Below the pieces are notes generated by a model. The model did not search any database, had not been told where the DNA came from, and worked only from the letters and a program-made list of their open reading frames with translations. Shown here in pieces: positions 47,431 to 55,754 of a DNA stretch of 64,000 nt. A program made the translations under genes and the position numbers. Each line of letters opens with the position of its first letter. Positions within the stretch are counted from its first letter, which is position 1. Origin of the DNA: an uncultured Bacteroidales bacterium (lineage in GTDB: Bacteria; Bacteroidota; Bacteroidia; Bacteroidales; Bacteroidaceae); NCBI GenBank assembly GCA_902779165.1, contig CACZAN010000029.1, forward strand, positions 16,917-80,916, given 5' to 3'.

Positions 47431-50112
47431 ATGGAAAAGCCAAAGGAATACTACGCGTTTATCAGCTACAAGCGCGAGGATGAGCGCTGGGCGAAATGGC
47501 TTCAGCACAAGCTGGAGCACTATAAGCTGCCGTCCAACCTCAACGGGCGCACAGACCTGCCGCGCCATATTAGGCCCGTCTTCCGAGACATTTCCGAGCT
47601 CAACCCCGGCAATCTTCCTCAACAGATTCACGATGCGCTGGAAGCCTCTAAATACCTCATTGTCGTCTGTTCGCCGCGCGCAGCAAAGAGTGAATGGGTG
47701 AACAAGGAGATCGAGACCTTCATTGCCATGGGCAAGAAGGATTTCATTATTCCTTTCATCATCGAGGGCACCGCCCACGCTGCCGACCCCGCTGAGGAAT
47801 GTTTCCCGTCGGCCATCCTCCACCTCCCCGCAGATCAGGAGCTGTTGGGTGCCAACGTGGGTGAGATGGGTCGCGATGCCGCCGTCGTGAAGACAGTTGC
47901 CCAGATGTTCGGTGTCCGCTTCGATACCCTTTGGAGGCGTTTTGAGCGCGAACAGAAGCGCAAACGAAACTTAATTATCGCCATCGTGGCCTTGTTTTTC
48001 CTCGCCGTCCTCGGCGTGGCGGCGTATATCTGGAGACAGGCAAGGGATTTGCAGATTGCCGTTGATGGCTATCAAACGAATTTTTCGCGTGTTTTGGCCG
48101 AGAAGGCATCAGCATTAGTCGATGAAGGTGATTCCTATCTGGCAAGATTGTTGGCTTTGCAGGCTCTGCCGCCCAATAGGCCCTATACGGTGGAAGCAGA
48201 AAGTTCTTTACGCAAGGCGATGCAGCATGACAATGCTATACTTCGGGGGCATACAGACTATGTCAATTCCGTCTCCTTCAGTCCCGACGGCAAATACATC
48301 GTGTCGGCATCCTGGGACAAGACGGTCAGGATATGGGATGCAAAGACGGGCCAGCAGGTGGGCAAACCTTTGGAGGGGCATACATACGGGGTCGAATCTG
48401 CCTGTTTTAGCCCCGATGGCAAATACATTGTGTCGGCATCCTGGGACAGTACTGTCAGGATCTGGGATACCCAAACGGGACGGCAGTTGGGCAACCCCTT
48501 GGAGGGGCATACAGAAATAGTCCTTTCAGCCTCCTTCAGTCCCGACGGTAAAACCATCGTATCGGCATCCTTAGACAAGACGGTCAGAATTTGGGACGTA
48601 AAGACGGGCCAGCAGGTGGGCGAACCCTTGGAGGGGCATACAGACGGTGTCAATTCTGCCTCCTTCAGCCCCGACGGCAAATACATCGTCTCGGCATCCT
48701 TAGACAATACGGTCAGGATCTGGGATGCAAAGACGGGCCGGCAGGTGGGCGCCCCCTTGAAGGGGCATACAGAACGTGTCACGTCAGCCTCCTACAGCCC
48801 CGACGGCAAATACATTGTGTCGGCATCCAGTGACAAGACGGTCAGGATCTGGGATGCAAAGACGGGTCAGCAGGTGGGCAGCCCTTTGGAGGGACATACA
48901 TCCTTGGTCAATTCCGCCTCCTTCAGTCCTGATGGTAAATTCATCGTCTCGGCATCTGCTGACAGTACGGTCAGGATCTGGAATGCAAAGACTGGACTGC
49001 AGGTGGGCAGCCCCTTAAAGGGGCATACAAAAAATGTCCGTTCTGCCTCCTTCAGTCCTGACGGTAAATACATCGTGTCGGCATCCTGGGACAAGACGGT
49101 CAGGATATGGGATGCAAAGACGGGCCGGCAGGTGGGCGCCCCCTTGAAGGGGCATACAGACGGTGTCGAATCTGCCTCCTTCAGCCCTGACGGCAAATAC
49201 ATTGTGTCGGCATCCCAGGACATGACGGTCAGGATATGGGATGCAAAGACGGACCAGCAGGTATGTACCCCTCTAGAGGGGCATACAAGCACTGTCCATT
49301 CTGCCTCCTTCAGCCCCGACGGCAAATACATCGTGTCGGCATCCTGGGACAACACGGTCAGGATTTGGGATGCACAGACGGGACGGCAGTTGGGCAGCCC
49401 CTTGGAGGGGCATACAGACTGGGTCTATTCTGCCTCCTTCAGCCCTGATGGCAAATACATCGTGTCGGCATCTAATGACAAGACGGTCAGGATATGGGAC
49501 GTAAAGACGGGCCAGCAGGTGGGAGAACCCTTTGTGGGGCACACAAGCGATGTCTATTCAGCTTCCTTCAGTCCCGACGGCAAATACATCGTGTCGGCAT
49601 CCTCTGACAAGACGGTCAGGATATGGGATGCAAAGACGGGCCGGCAGGTGGGCAACCCCTTGGAGGGGCATACAGACGGTGTCGAATCTGCCTCCTTCAG
49701 CCCTGACGGCAAATACATTGTGTCGGCATCCTGGGACAACACAGTCAGAATATGGGATGCAAAGACGGGTCAGCAGGTGGGCAACCCCTTGGAGGGGCAT
49801 ACGAGCTGGGTCTATTCTGCCTCCTTCAGCTCCGACGGCAAAACCATTGTGTCGGCATCTATGGACCATACGGTCAGAATCTGGGACGCAAAGACTGGTC
49901 AGCAGGTGGGCAGCCCTTTGGAGGGGCATACAGACTATGTCCTTTCTGCCTCCTTCAGCCCCGACGGCAAATACATCGTTTCGGCTTCTGCAGACGAGAC
50001 AATCAGACTCTGGGACTTCCCGCCCCTTCAGGAAATCATCGATTCGACCACCGTGCGGTTCAAGACCCGGCAGTTGACTCCCGAGGAACGGCGGAAATAC
50101 TATCTCGAATAA
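47431..50112 (+). CDS. Transmembrane TIR / WD40-repeat receptor-like protein
   Basis: 893 residues. A TIR domain fills 1-170 ([42 protein letters not shown]), with Glu93 in SEWVNKEIE at the catalytic position of TIR NADases. A basic stretch REQKRKRN precedes one membrane helix (181-201), predicting TIR inside and the rest outside. A helical linker (202-273) leads to 14 WD40 repeats of exactly 43 residues (274-875), enough for two seven-bladed propellers. A short tail ends the protein. Repeats are almost identical except at a few columns. The gene stands alone between two accessory stretches. A defence or recognition role is inferred from the architecture; no ligand can be read. Confidence 0.88.
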   Translation: MEKPKEYYAFISYKREDERWAKWLQHKLEHYKLPSNLNGRTDLPRHIRPVFRDISELNPGNLPQQIHDALEASKYLIVVCSPRAAKSEWVNKEIETFIAMGKKDFIIPFIIEGTAHAADPAEECFPSAILHLPADQELLGANVGEMGRDAAVVKTVAQMFGVRFDTLWRRFEREQKRKRNLIIAIVALFFLAVLGVAAYIWRQARDLQIAVDGYQTNFSRVLAEKASALVDEGDSYLARLLALQALPPNRPYTVEAESSLRKAMQHDNAILRGHTDYVNSVSFSPDGKYIVSASWDKTVRIWDAKTGQQVGKPLEGHTYGVESACFSPDGKYIVSASWDSTVRIWDTQTGRQLGNPLEGHTEIVLSASFSPDGKTIVSASLDKTVRIWDVKTGQQVGEPLEGHTDGVNSASFSPDGKYIVSASLDNTVRIWDAKTGRQVGAPLKGHTERVTSASYSPDGKYIVSASSDKTVRIWDAKTGQQVGSPLEGHTSLVNSASFSPDGKFIVSASADSTVRIWNAKTGLQVGSPLKGHTKNVRSASFSPDGKYIVSASWDKTVRIWDAKTGRQVGAPLKGHTDGVESASFSPDGKYIVSASQDMTVRIWDAKTDQQVCTPLEGHTSTVHSASFSPDGKYIVSASWDNTVRIWDAQTGRQLGSPLEGHTDWVYSASFSPDGKYIVSASNDKTVRIWDVKTGQQVGEPFVGHTSDVYSASFSPDGKYIVSASSDKTVRIWDAKTGRQVGNPLEGHTDGVESASFSPDGKYIVSASWDNTVRIWDAKTGQQVGNPLEGHTSWVYSASFSSDGKTIVSASMDHTVRIWDAKTGQQVGSPLEGHTDYVLSASFSPDGKYIVSASADETIRLWDFPPLQEIIDSTTVRFKTRQLTPEERRKYYLE
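48250..50055 (+). repeat. Fourteen 129-bp tandem repeats encoding WD40 units
   Basis: Repeat starts fall every 129 bases from 48250 to 49927 with no indel. Consensus positions ([21 protein letters not shown]) are shared by nearly all copies. Columns 3, 4, 6, 22, 24 and 39 vary strongly. The DNA identity favours unequal crossing-over and gene-conversion within the array. Confidence 0.92.
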
Positions 50113-50129
50113 AAGAAGAAACATTATAC

Positions 50130-50220
50130 ATTATCAATTATCCATTATCCATTCTTGAAGTATCAAGCGACCAAAGGTCGAGCGATCAATTATCAATTAT
50201 ACATTTTCAATTATACATTA
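50130..50220 (+). repeat. AT-rich direct repeats with a small palindrome
   Basis: ATTATCAATTATCCATT-type words flank GCGACCAAAGGTCGAGCGA (near 50168-50186). A similar GCGAACAAAGTTCGAGCGA sequence recurs near 60482-60500. Confidence 0.6.
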
Positions 50221-50405
50221 TTGAGTCCACTTTAAAAAGTATTTGTAAAGATTTAACCTATCATTTTGTAACAAACGTTATGTTGTAGCGACTAAAATCA
50301 AAGAGCCATTGCTGACATAAAGTTCAGTTCTAATGTTGTTTCAGGGCAAAACGTAAGCGCTTCTGAAAGCAGCCTCAAAAATGGCACTTTTTAAAGTGGA
50401 CTCAA
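50221..50405. mobile_element. 185-bp MITE-like element with perfect 20-bp terminal inverted repeats
   Basis: TTGAGTCCACTTTAAAAAGT at 50221-50240 is exactly mirrored by 50386-50405. The 145 internal bases have no gene. No obvious target-site duplication can be read. Probably mobilised in trans by a transposase elsewhere in the genome. Confidence 0.72.
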
Positions 50406-50449
50406 TCATTTATTATTTATCCATTGTGCCTTTAATTAAGAATTTTGCG

Positions 50450-50615
50450 CCTCTCTGCCCCTCGCAGAGAGGTTTTCTTTTGCCCTTTTCTGCATCACAA
50501 TGCCCATTTTCGACATCTGTTGACCTGAATCAAGGGCGAAATGATGAAAAAGTGGGGCGTATCTTCACTTTTTCTTGTTTTTTCTTTGTCAATTCACCAT
50601 TTCTTCCTACTTTTG
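50450..50615 (+). repeat. Terminator/palindrome/promoter cassette, copy A
   Basis: Order: terminator CCTCTCTGC/GCAGAGAGG (50450-50472) with T-rich tail, a conserved block with palindrome TTGACCTGAATCAA (50520-50533), then -7 box TACTTTTG (50608-50615) and the shared GCCCCGTGCTTCC start region. It is about 80-85% like copy B by eye. It drives the 81-aa gene at 50731. Confidence 0.7.
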
Positions 50616-50730
50616 CCCCGTGCTTCCCTCAAAAAGAGGATGTTGCACGACATAATATTGGCTCAATCGCATTTCGATTCTGGACTTCAATAAAAGAGAT
50701 TTTACACGTTTTATCGTTTTTATACAAGAT

Positions 50731-50976
50731 ATGAGTACAACAGCATTACAGAATGTGTGGCAGATGCTTCTCAAATATGACCTTTCAGCAGCCAACAAAC
50801 GCTGGCTTGCTGATCATCTTTATGAACAGGCGAGAAAGGAAGAAGCCCAGCCTTATACCATTGAGGAGCTTAATGCTCGTATAGACTGCGCAGAAGCAGA
50901 CATCGCGGAAGGCCGCATTATCTCCCGCGCAGAAGCTTCAGAGCGAATGCAAAGTTATATGAACAAGTATCTCTAG
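50731..50976 (+). CDS. Small antitoxin-like protein without an obvious toxin
   Basis: 81 residues: MSTTALQNVWQMLLKYDLSAANKRWLADHLYEQ followed by a charged helix (TIEELNARIDCAEADIAEGRIISRAEASERM). The pattern resembles short helical antitoxin or addiction-module proteins of Bacteroidota, but no family is certain. No toxin gene follows directly; the next unit has its own promoter at 51074. Confidence 0.6.
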   Translation: MSTTALQNVWQMLLKYDLSAANKRWLADHLYEQARKEEAQPYTIEELNARIDCAEADIAEGRIISRAEASERMQSYMNKYL

Positions 50977-51073
50977 TTCCTGTTCTACTTTAAAAATATC
51001 CATTAACACACAGTTTTTTCCTCTTTTTTTGAAAAATTAGCAAATAGTAAATCGTAAAATCGTAAAATTTATG

Positions 51074-51082
51074 TACCTTTGC
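51074..51082 (+). promoter_or_regulatory. -7 box of the second PIN toxin-antitoxin pair
   Basis: TACCTTTGC, 31 bases before the 53-aa gene. It excludes any coding start at 51079. Confidence 0.65.
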
Positions 51083-51112
51083 GGCCGATAAAACCTTTTA
51101 TTGTGCATAATT

Positions 51113-51274
51113 ATGTCAAACGAAGAAAAAAAGGCAAGGATGGCAAGAAACTACGCCATCAACTCGAAGAAGACTCCGAGGACAAGGAGAATGGCATTTG
51201 CCGTGGCTCATGCCGGGGCTATCACCATCACCGACCCCAAGTTGAAAGAAAGATTAAGAAACTACGTAGACTAA
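51113..51274 (+). CDS. Small basic antitoxin-like protein (53 aa)
   Basis: ATG 51113 opens MSNEEKKARMARNYAINSKK and ends at TAA 51272-51274, 3 bases before the PIN gene. Size, basic N-terminus and coupling to a PIN gene suggest an antitoxin. A longer frame over the same bases (51079-51303) reads a Lys/Arg/His-rich sequence, overlaps the promoter and is rejected. Confidence 0.7.
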   Translation: MSNEEKKARMARNYAINSKKTPRTRRMAFAVAHAGAITITDPKLKERLRNYVD

Positions 51275-51277
51275 CAG

Positions 51278-51703
51278 ATGGCAAAGACAAGACTACTGCT
51301 TGACACCTGTGCTGTTATCGAATTGATAACAAGTCCGCAAGAGACTGAACTTGAATTCTGGGACATCTTTGACGACCCGGAAACCATGCCCTATGCCAGT
51401 TTCGAGACGGCACGTGAGCTTGTTGTGCATTTCAACAACAAGACTCTGCTTTCCAAGCATTGGCAGACGGCCAGGCAGATGCTCACTTCCATCGAGCAGG
51501 ACTACGGCATAGAGTTCCTGCCACTGCGACGCGACACGGCCTTCACCTACGCCGAGCTCCAACTCAACGAGGCGGAGGACCACCGAGACCCCAGCGACCA
51601 CGTCATCATCGCCCATGCCATCACCGAGCGGCTCACGCTCCTTTCGAGCGACCAGAAGTTTACCTTTTACCGCAGTCAGGGACTAGACCTCCTAGAATAC
51701 TAA
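51278..51703 (+). CDS. PIN-domain toxin, VapC-like
   Basis: 141 residues, MAKTRLLLDTCAVIELI. Candidate catalytic acids are Asp9, Glu43 or Glu47, Asp107 in RDPSDHVIIAHAI and Asp125 in LLSSDQKF; this is the normal VapC-type PIN spacing and length. Partner is the 53-aa gene 3 bases upstream. Probable RNA endoribonuclease; target unknown. Confidence 0.88.
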   Translation: MAKTRLLLDTCAVIELITSPQETELEFWDIFDDPETMPYASFETARELVVHFNNKTLLSKHWQTARQMLTSIEQDYGIEFLPLRRDTAFTYAELQLNEAEDHRDPSDHVIIAHAITERLTLLSSDQKFTFYRSQGLDLLEY

Positions 51704-51738
51704 TCCTCGGAAAGTAATCAATAGAAACATCTTATACC

Positions 51739-51907
51739 AGCCTCTCCGCCCCTCGCAGGGAGGTTTTCTTTTGCCCTTTTCTGCATCTCGATGCCCCATT
51801 TTGCCCTCTATTGACCTAAATCAAGGGCAAAATGATGAAAAAAGTGGGTGTTTTCTATATTTTTTTTCTTTTTATTCTTCACTTCTCATTCTTTTTTGTA
51901 CCTTTGC
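51739..51907 (+). repeat. Terminator/palindrome/promoter cassette, copy B
   Basis: Second copy of the block at 50450: terminator hairpin (51739-51763), palindrome TTGACCTAAATCAA (51811-51824), -7 box TACCTTTGC (51899-51907), then the shared CCCCGTGCTTCC. The palindrome lies 75 bases before the -7 box in both copies. This copy drives the surface-protein operon. Confidence 0.7.
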
Positions 51908-52225
51908 CCCGTGCTTCCGTCTAAAAGAGTAGGATGCACGACATGTTATTTGCTCAATTCGCAACTCGAACTAGGCCCTCGAAAACGATAAAACGAGCAA
52001 AGGTAGGTTTGTTGTTAATTACAGCTTACCTATCAAACATATCCACTGAGGCTTGCTATCTAAACGCAGGCTTCCCATAGGATATGTTAGGTTGGCCTAG
52101 ACCTGAGTTGCGTATGGAGAAGTCCTGCGCTTTTCTTTTGCCCAAAGTTGAGTGGCAGGGTTCCCAGAAGACATTTTAGGAAACTCTTAACAACAAATTA
52201 TTAAACACTTAAACAAATTGAGCAA
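51908..52225 (+). promoter_or_regulatory. Long structured 5' leader of the surface-protein operon
   Basis: About 300 untranslated bases. Perfect stem AACATATCC/GGATATGTT (52036-52044 with 52080-52088) encloses a second stem GCTTGC/GCAGGC. A 5-bp stem AGGTA/TACCT precedes it and an AGGT/ACCT hairpin follows. It ends in an A-rich stretch before ATG 52226, usual for Bacteroidota. It does not match a riboswitch I can recognise. Confidence 0.5.
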
Positions 52226-55200
52226 ATGAAAAAGATTACTACTTTTGTTCTTGCCTTAGTGGCAAGCATGTGTTCGCTCACCTCTTGGGCGACAGAACGT
52301 GTTGCGCCAACAGAACCCACCGTAACACTAACGAATGGAGGCGAGTATTATCTGTACAATGTGGATTATGACAACGCAGTGCATTACAATGCTGCCGCTA
52401 GCAGCTACATAATCTTCCCACGTCCATTCAGTAGCCATGCCACGAAAGTGACCATCACGCCAACTGATGACGGCTACTATACTATCAAATTGACTGACGC
52501 GAACATGTACTTCTACCGCTCTTCCTGGGATATTCAGGCAAACACTTCATCAAAGACAGATTTCTCAATCACAGAAGTTGATGGGGGCTATACCTTCCAG
52601 ACACCGAATTATAGCTATTACGATGAAAGCCAATATATGGGTTTCGTGTCAGGCAGCGACTGTTTGCGGGGTGATGCCACAAGCAACATTGTATGGAAGA
52701 TACTTCCTGCTGAGGACGAAAGTTTTGACTATATAGCAAGACTGCGTCTCTACAGCCGTCTCTGTCTGGCCGATAAGTATGGTTCCTTAATTGACCAATA
52801 TGAAGCCATTTATGCCGATGAAGCGAGTACAAATGAGGAACTAAACAATGCAGCCGACGAACTATGGAAGACTCTTCCTATATCCAATGGTTATCAGGCT
52901 CCATGGTGGAACGAGCGGCCGATCCTGTTCTATACGGCAGACGGCAGCTACGGACAAAACTCTCAGAACACATGGGCATTACCTGACAAAAACTACACCA
53001 CAGGCTCATATTTTTTAAGGCAGCTTAATAATAATAGACAGTCTTCAATCAGTGCCACCGTCTTGGTTGATGAGCCTTCCACGTTGGTATATGGATTAGA
53101 TGGTAGCTATTGGTTTAAGGTTGAAGTTGATGGCGTAGAAGTTCGAAACTTGTATGGTGAGCAACTTTACAATTATCCGTCGTACAAAACACATACCCGT
53201 TTCTTTGAAGAACTGGAGCCTGGAGTACACACAATTACATGGACTTGCGGTGGAAATAACACTATCTATGACTATGGTTTTTGTTTATATGATGTGGGGG
53301 TTATGTCGAAGCAACAAATCTCCGTGAACCTTTTAGAACCAGGAAGCCTTGGCACAGAAGTACTGTATAATACCGACCACATCAAGAATGTGCGCCGACT
53401 GAAAGTGAAGGGACCGATGAACAACGACGACTGGGGAAGAATCAAGATGATGTCCACGCTCTTGGAACTGGATCTCAGCGAGGCACAGTTCACGGAGATT
53501 CCCGCCAAACAGTTCTATGTGAGCTCTAGCGACACCACGATGAACTTCCTACACAAGGTGGTGCTACCCGAAGGAATGACCACCATTGGTGATCAAGCGT
53601 TCAACAATTCCTTTGTAGAGGATATCAATCTTCCCTCTACCATGAAGAGGGTTGGCAGATATGCTTTTGCTTACAGTCATGTCAAGGAACTGATAATGCC
53701 TGATGACATGACAGACTTCTGTGGAGGTTCTGATTATGGTTACTGCTTTCAACGCATGTTTTGGCTCCAGAAACTTGTGTTGCCAAAGAATCTGACGAGG
53801 ATACCTAGCGAGACATTCTATGAGGATGCATTTATCACCGAGGCTGTGATGCCTGAGAAGCTAGAGACCATAGGAGAATCGGCTTTTAATACTTGCTGGC
53901 GTATGCAGACCACGCTACCGGAAGGACTGAAAACCATTGAAGATTATGCTTTCTATAGATGCAACTCGTTAAACTCGCCCTTGCCAGAAACATTGACAAC
54001 GATAGGTGAGCGTGCTTTCCAATATGTAAGCGGATACACATCTTTGGTTATTCCGCAGAGTGTGACAAGCATAGGCCAGTATGCTTTTGCAGACTGCACC
54101 AACATGGAGACGGCAGAACTAAGCGTCTACCAGTATTCGCTGGCGAACGGTGTGTTCCAGAATTGTAGCAAACTGAAGACCGTGAAGCTGAACTCTCCCA
54201 CCGTGACCACCATTAGCAGCACTTATCCATTGAGCGACATCACGCAAGTCACCCTGCAAGTGCCGCACTATTTAGTGAACGAGTATAAGCTGCACAGCTA
54301 TTGGTACAATGCCAAGTCCATTGAGCCGTTTGACTACAGTGATACAGAATTCATTCCCATTAGTGGGAAACTGACACTGAACCATGAACGTTTTGGAGGA
54401 CAGCCAAGCATAGAGATTCGTTCATTTGATTGTTATTTGAAAATAAATGGAGATGACGAACAAAAGTTCAACAACATAAAAGTCAATGTGTCTGGCTCAA
54501 GTAATAGTAAAGGACAATTGCTGAATAACTGTGACAACATCACAGCCAGTGGAGATAACATTTTGAGTTTCGGCACTGAAGCAAAGAAGTGGTATTTCAT
54601 CTCCTTACCCTTCGACTTGGATGTATCGAGAATTACGCCTGATGATGGAGTGCAATATGCCATCCGCTACTACGATGGCGCTGGCCGTGCCGCAAACGGG
54701 AAGTCTGGTAACTGGAAGAATGTTGACCGCACAAGTATCATTCCCGCAGGCACAGGTTTTATCTTCCAAACGAATAATACCTCTTGGACATGGTTTTATG
54801 CTGCCGATACAGAAAATAAGTACGGCACACTGAGGAATACTGAGTTTATCAAGACGCTTGACGTGAACGCCAGCGAGACGGCCAGCAACAAGGGTTGGAA
54901 CCTCGTAGGCAACCCCTACCAGTGCTTCTACAACAATCATTGCCTGAACTTTACCGCTCCTATTACAGTTTGGAATCCTGACCAAAGCACATACACCGCC
55001 TACTCTCTGACGGACGATGACTATGCCATCCGTCCTAACGAGGCCTTCTTTGTTCAGTGTCCTAACGAGGAATACAATACCATCGGCTTCCCCTTGCAAG
55101 GTCGTCAGCTGACCTCTGTCATCGAGAGCCAGAATGCCGTGAAGGCGCAGGCACCCGAAGCACAGATGCGCCAAGTAGTGAACCTCACCGTCAGCAATGG

Positions 55201-55726
55201 CGAGATGGAGGATATGACACGCGTGGTACTGAACGAAAAGGCAAGCATGACATACGAAACCTCTTGCGATGCCAGCAAATTCATGAGCATGGACGGCAGT
55301 GTGCCTCAGATTTATACCTTAGATGCAGAGGGTACATGGTATGCCATTAACGAGCGTCCGATGGGAGAAGGTCTTGTTGCGCTTGGATTCTATGCCGGTC
55401 AGGATGGTACTTACACCATATCTGTCACCCGCTGCGATGCCGAAAAGGTATTCATCACAGACAACCAGACAGGCGAAACCACAGAGATTACCAACGGCGC
55501 ATACACCTTCTCCGCTCTGGCAGGAACAGACAATACACGCTTCACCCTGAGCTTCGTTGCGAACAATCCCACTGCCATCCAAAAGATTGACCAGACCGCA
55601 AACTCCCCCAAGACCGATATATATAGCGTCGATGGCAAGTTCCAGGGCAATGATGCAAGCCGCCTTGGTGCTGGTGTCTATGTCATCCGTCAGGGAAAGA
55701 AGACCAGCAAGGTGATTGTAAAATAA
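52226..55726 (+). CDS. BspA-like leucine-rich-repeat surface protein with T9SS-like tail
   Basis: 1166 residues: signal peptide 1-22 (MKKITTFVLALVASMCSLTSWA), a region of beta-rich modules (about 25-380), then LRR_5/BspA-type repeats from about 385 to 700 (LPEGMTTIGDQAFNNSFVEDI, LPSTMKRVGRYAFAYSHVKE, IPQSVTSIGQYAFADC). A further beta-rich region follows (about 780-1050, WYFISLPFDLD, GWNLVGNPYQ). The C-terminus IYSVDGKFQG...GVYVIRQGKKTSKVIVK resembles a T9SS type A sorting domain. Likely a surface adhesin. First gene of a four-gene operon; 28 bases to the next. Base composition is more AT-rich than neighbouring housekeeping genes. Confidence 0.85.
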   Translation: MKKITTFVLALVASMCSLTSWATERVAPTEPTVTLTNGGEYYLYNVDYDNAVHYNAAASSYIIFPRPFSSHATKVTITPTDDGYYTIKLTDANMYFYRSSWDIQANTSSKTDFSITEVDGGYTFQTPNYSYYDESQYMGFVSGSDCLRGDATSNIVWKILPAEDESFDYIARLRLYSRLCLADKYGSLIDQYEAIYADEASTNEELNNAADELWKTLPISNGYQAPWWNERPILFYTADGSYGQNSQNTWALPDKNYTTGSYFLRQLNNNRQSSISATVLVDEPSTLVYGLDGSYWFKVEVDGVEVRNLYGEQLYNYPSYKTHTRFFEELEPGVHTITWTCGGNNTIYDYGFCLYDVGVMSKQQISVNLLEPGSLGTEVLYNTDHIKNVRRLKVKGPMNNDDWGRIKMMSTLLELDLSEAQFTEIPAKQFYVSSSDTTMNFLHKVVLPEGMTTIGDQAFNNSFVEDINLPSTMKRVGRYAFAYSHVKELIMPDDMTDFCGGSDYGYCFQRMFWLQKLVLPKNLTRIPSETFYEDAFITEAVMPEKLETIGESAFNTCWRMQTTLPEGLKTIEDYAFYRCNSLNSPLPETLTTIGERAFQYVSGYTSLVIPQSVTSIGQYAFADCTNMETAELSVYQYSLANGVFQNCSKLKTVKLNSPTVTTISSTYPLSDITQVTLQVPHYLVNEYKLHSYWYNAKSIEPFDYSDTEFIPISGKLTLNHERFGGQPSIEIRSFDCYLKINGDDEQKFNNIKVNVSGSSNSKGQLLNNCDNITASGDNILSFGTEAKKWYFISLPFDLDVSRITPDDGVQYAIRYYDGAGRAANGKSGNWKNVDRTSIIPAGTGFIFQTNNTSWTWFYAADTENKYGTLRNTEFIKTLDVNASETASNKGWNLVGNPYQCFYNNHCLNFTAPITVWNPDQSTYTAYSLTDDDYAIRPNEAFFVQCPNEEYNTIGFPLQGRQLTSVIESQNAVKAQAPEAQMRQVVNLTVSNGEMEDMTRVVLNEKASMTYETSCDASKFMSMDGSVPQIYTLDAEGTWYAINERPMGEGLVALGFYAGQDGTYTISVTRCDAEKVFITDNQTGETTEITNGAYTFSALAGTDNTRFTLSFVANNPTAIQKIDQTANSPKTDIYSVDGKFQGNDASRLGAGVYVIRQGKKTSKVIVK

Positions 55727-55754
55727 GTAATGTAGAAAATCTAATTTTCAGTTT

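Noticed and set aside
48250-50055. Regular 129-bp repeats as a CRISPR-like array
   Set aside because: The units are contiguous coding sequence for WD40 blades without spacers, in one intact frame.
51079-51303. 74-codon frame before the second PIN gene
   Set aside because: Starts inside the -7 box and has a Lys/Arg/His-rich shadow composition; the 53-aa frame from 51113 is coupled to the toxin and fits better.
51908-52225. Cobalamin or TPP riboswitch in the leader of the surface operon
   Set aside because: I could not find the conserved boxes of either class; the stems seen do not match their layouts.
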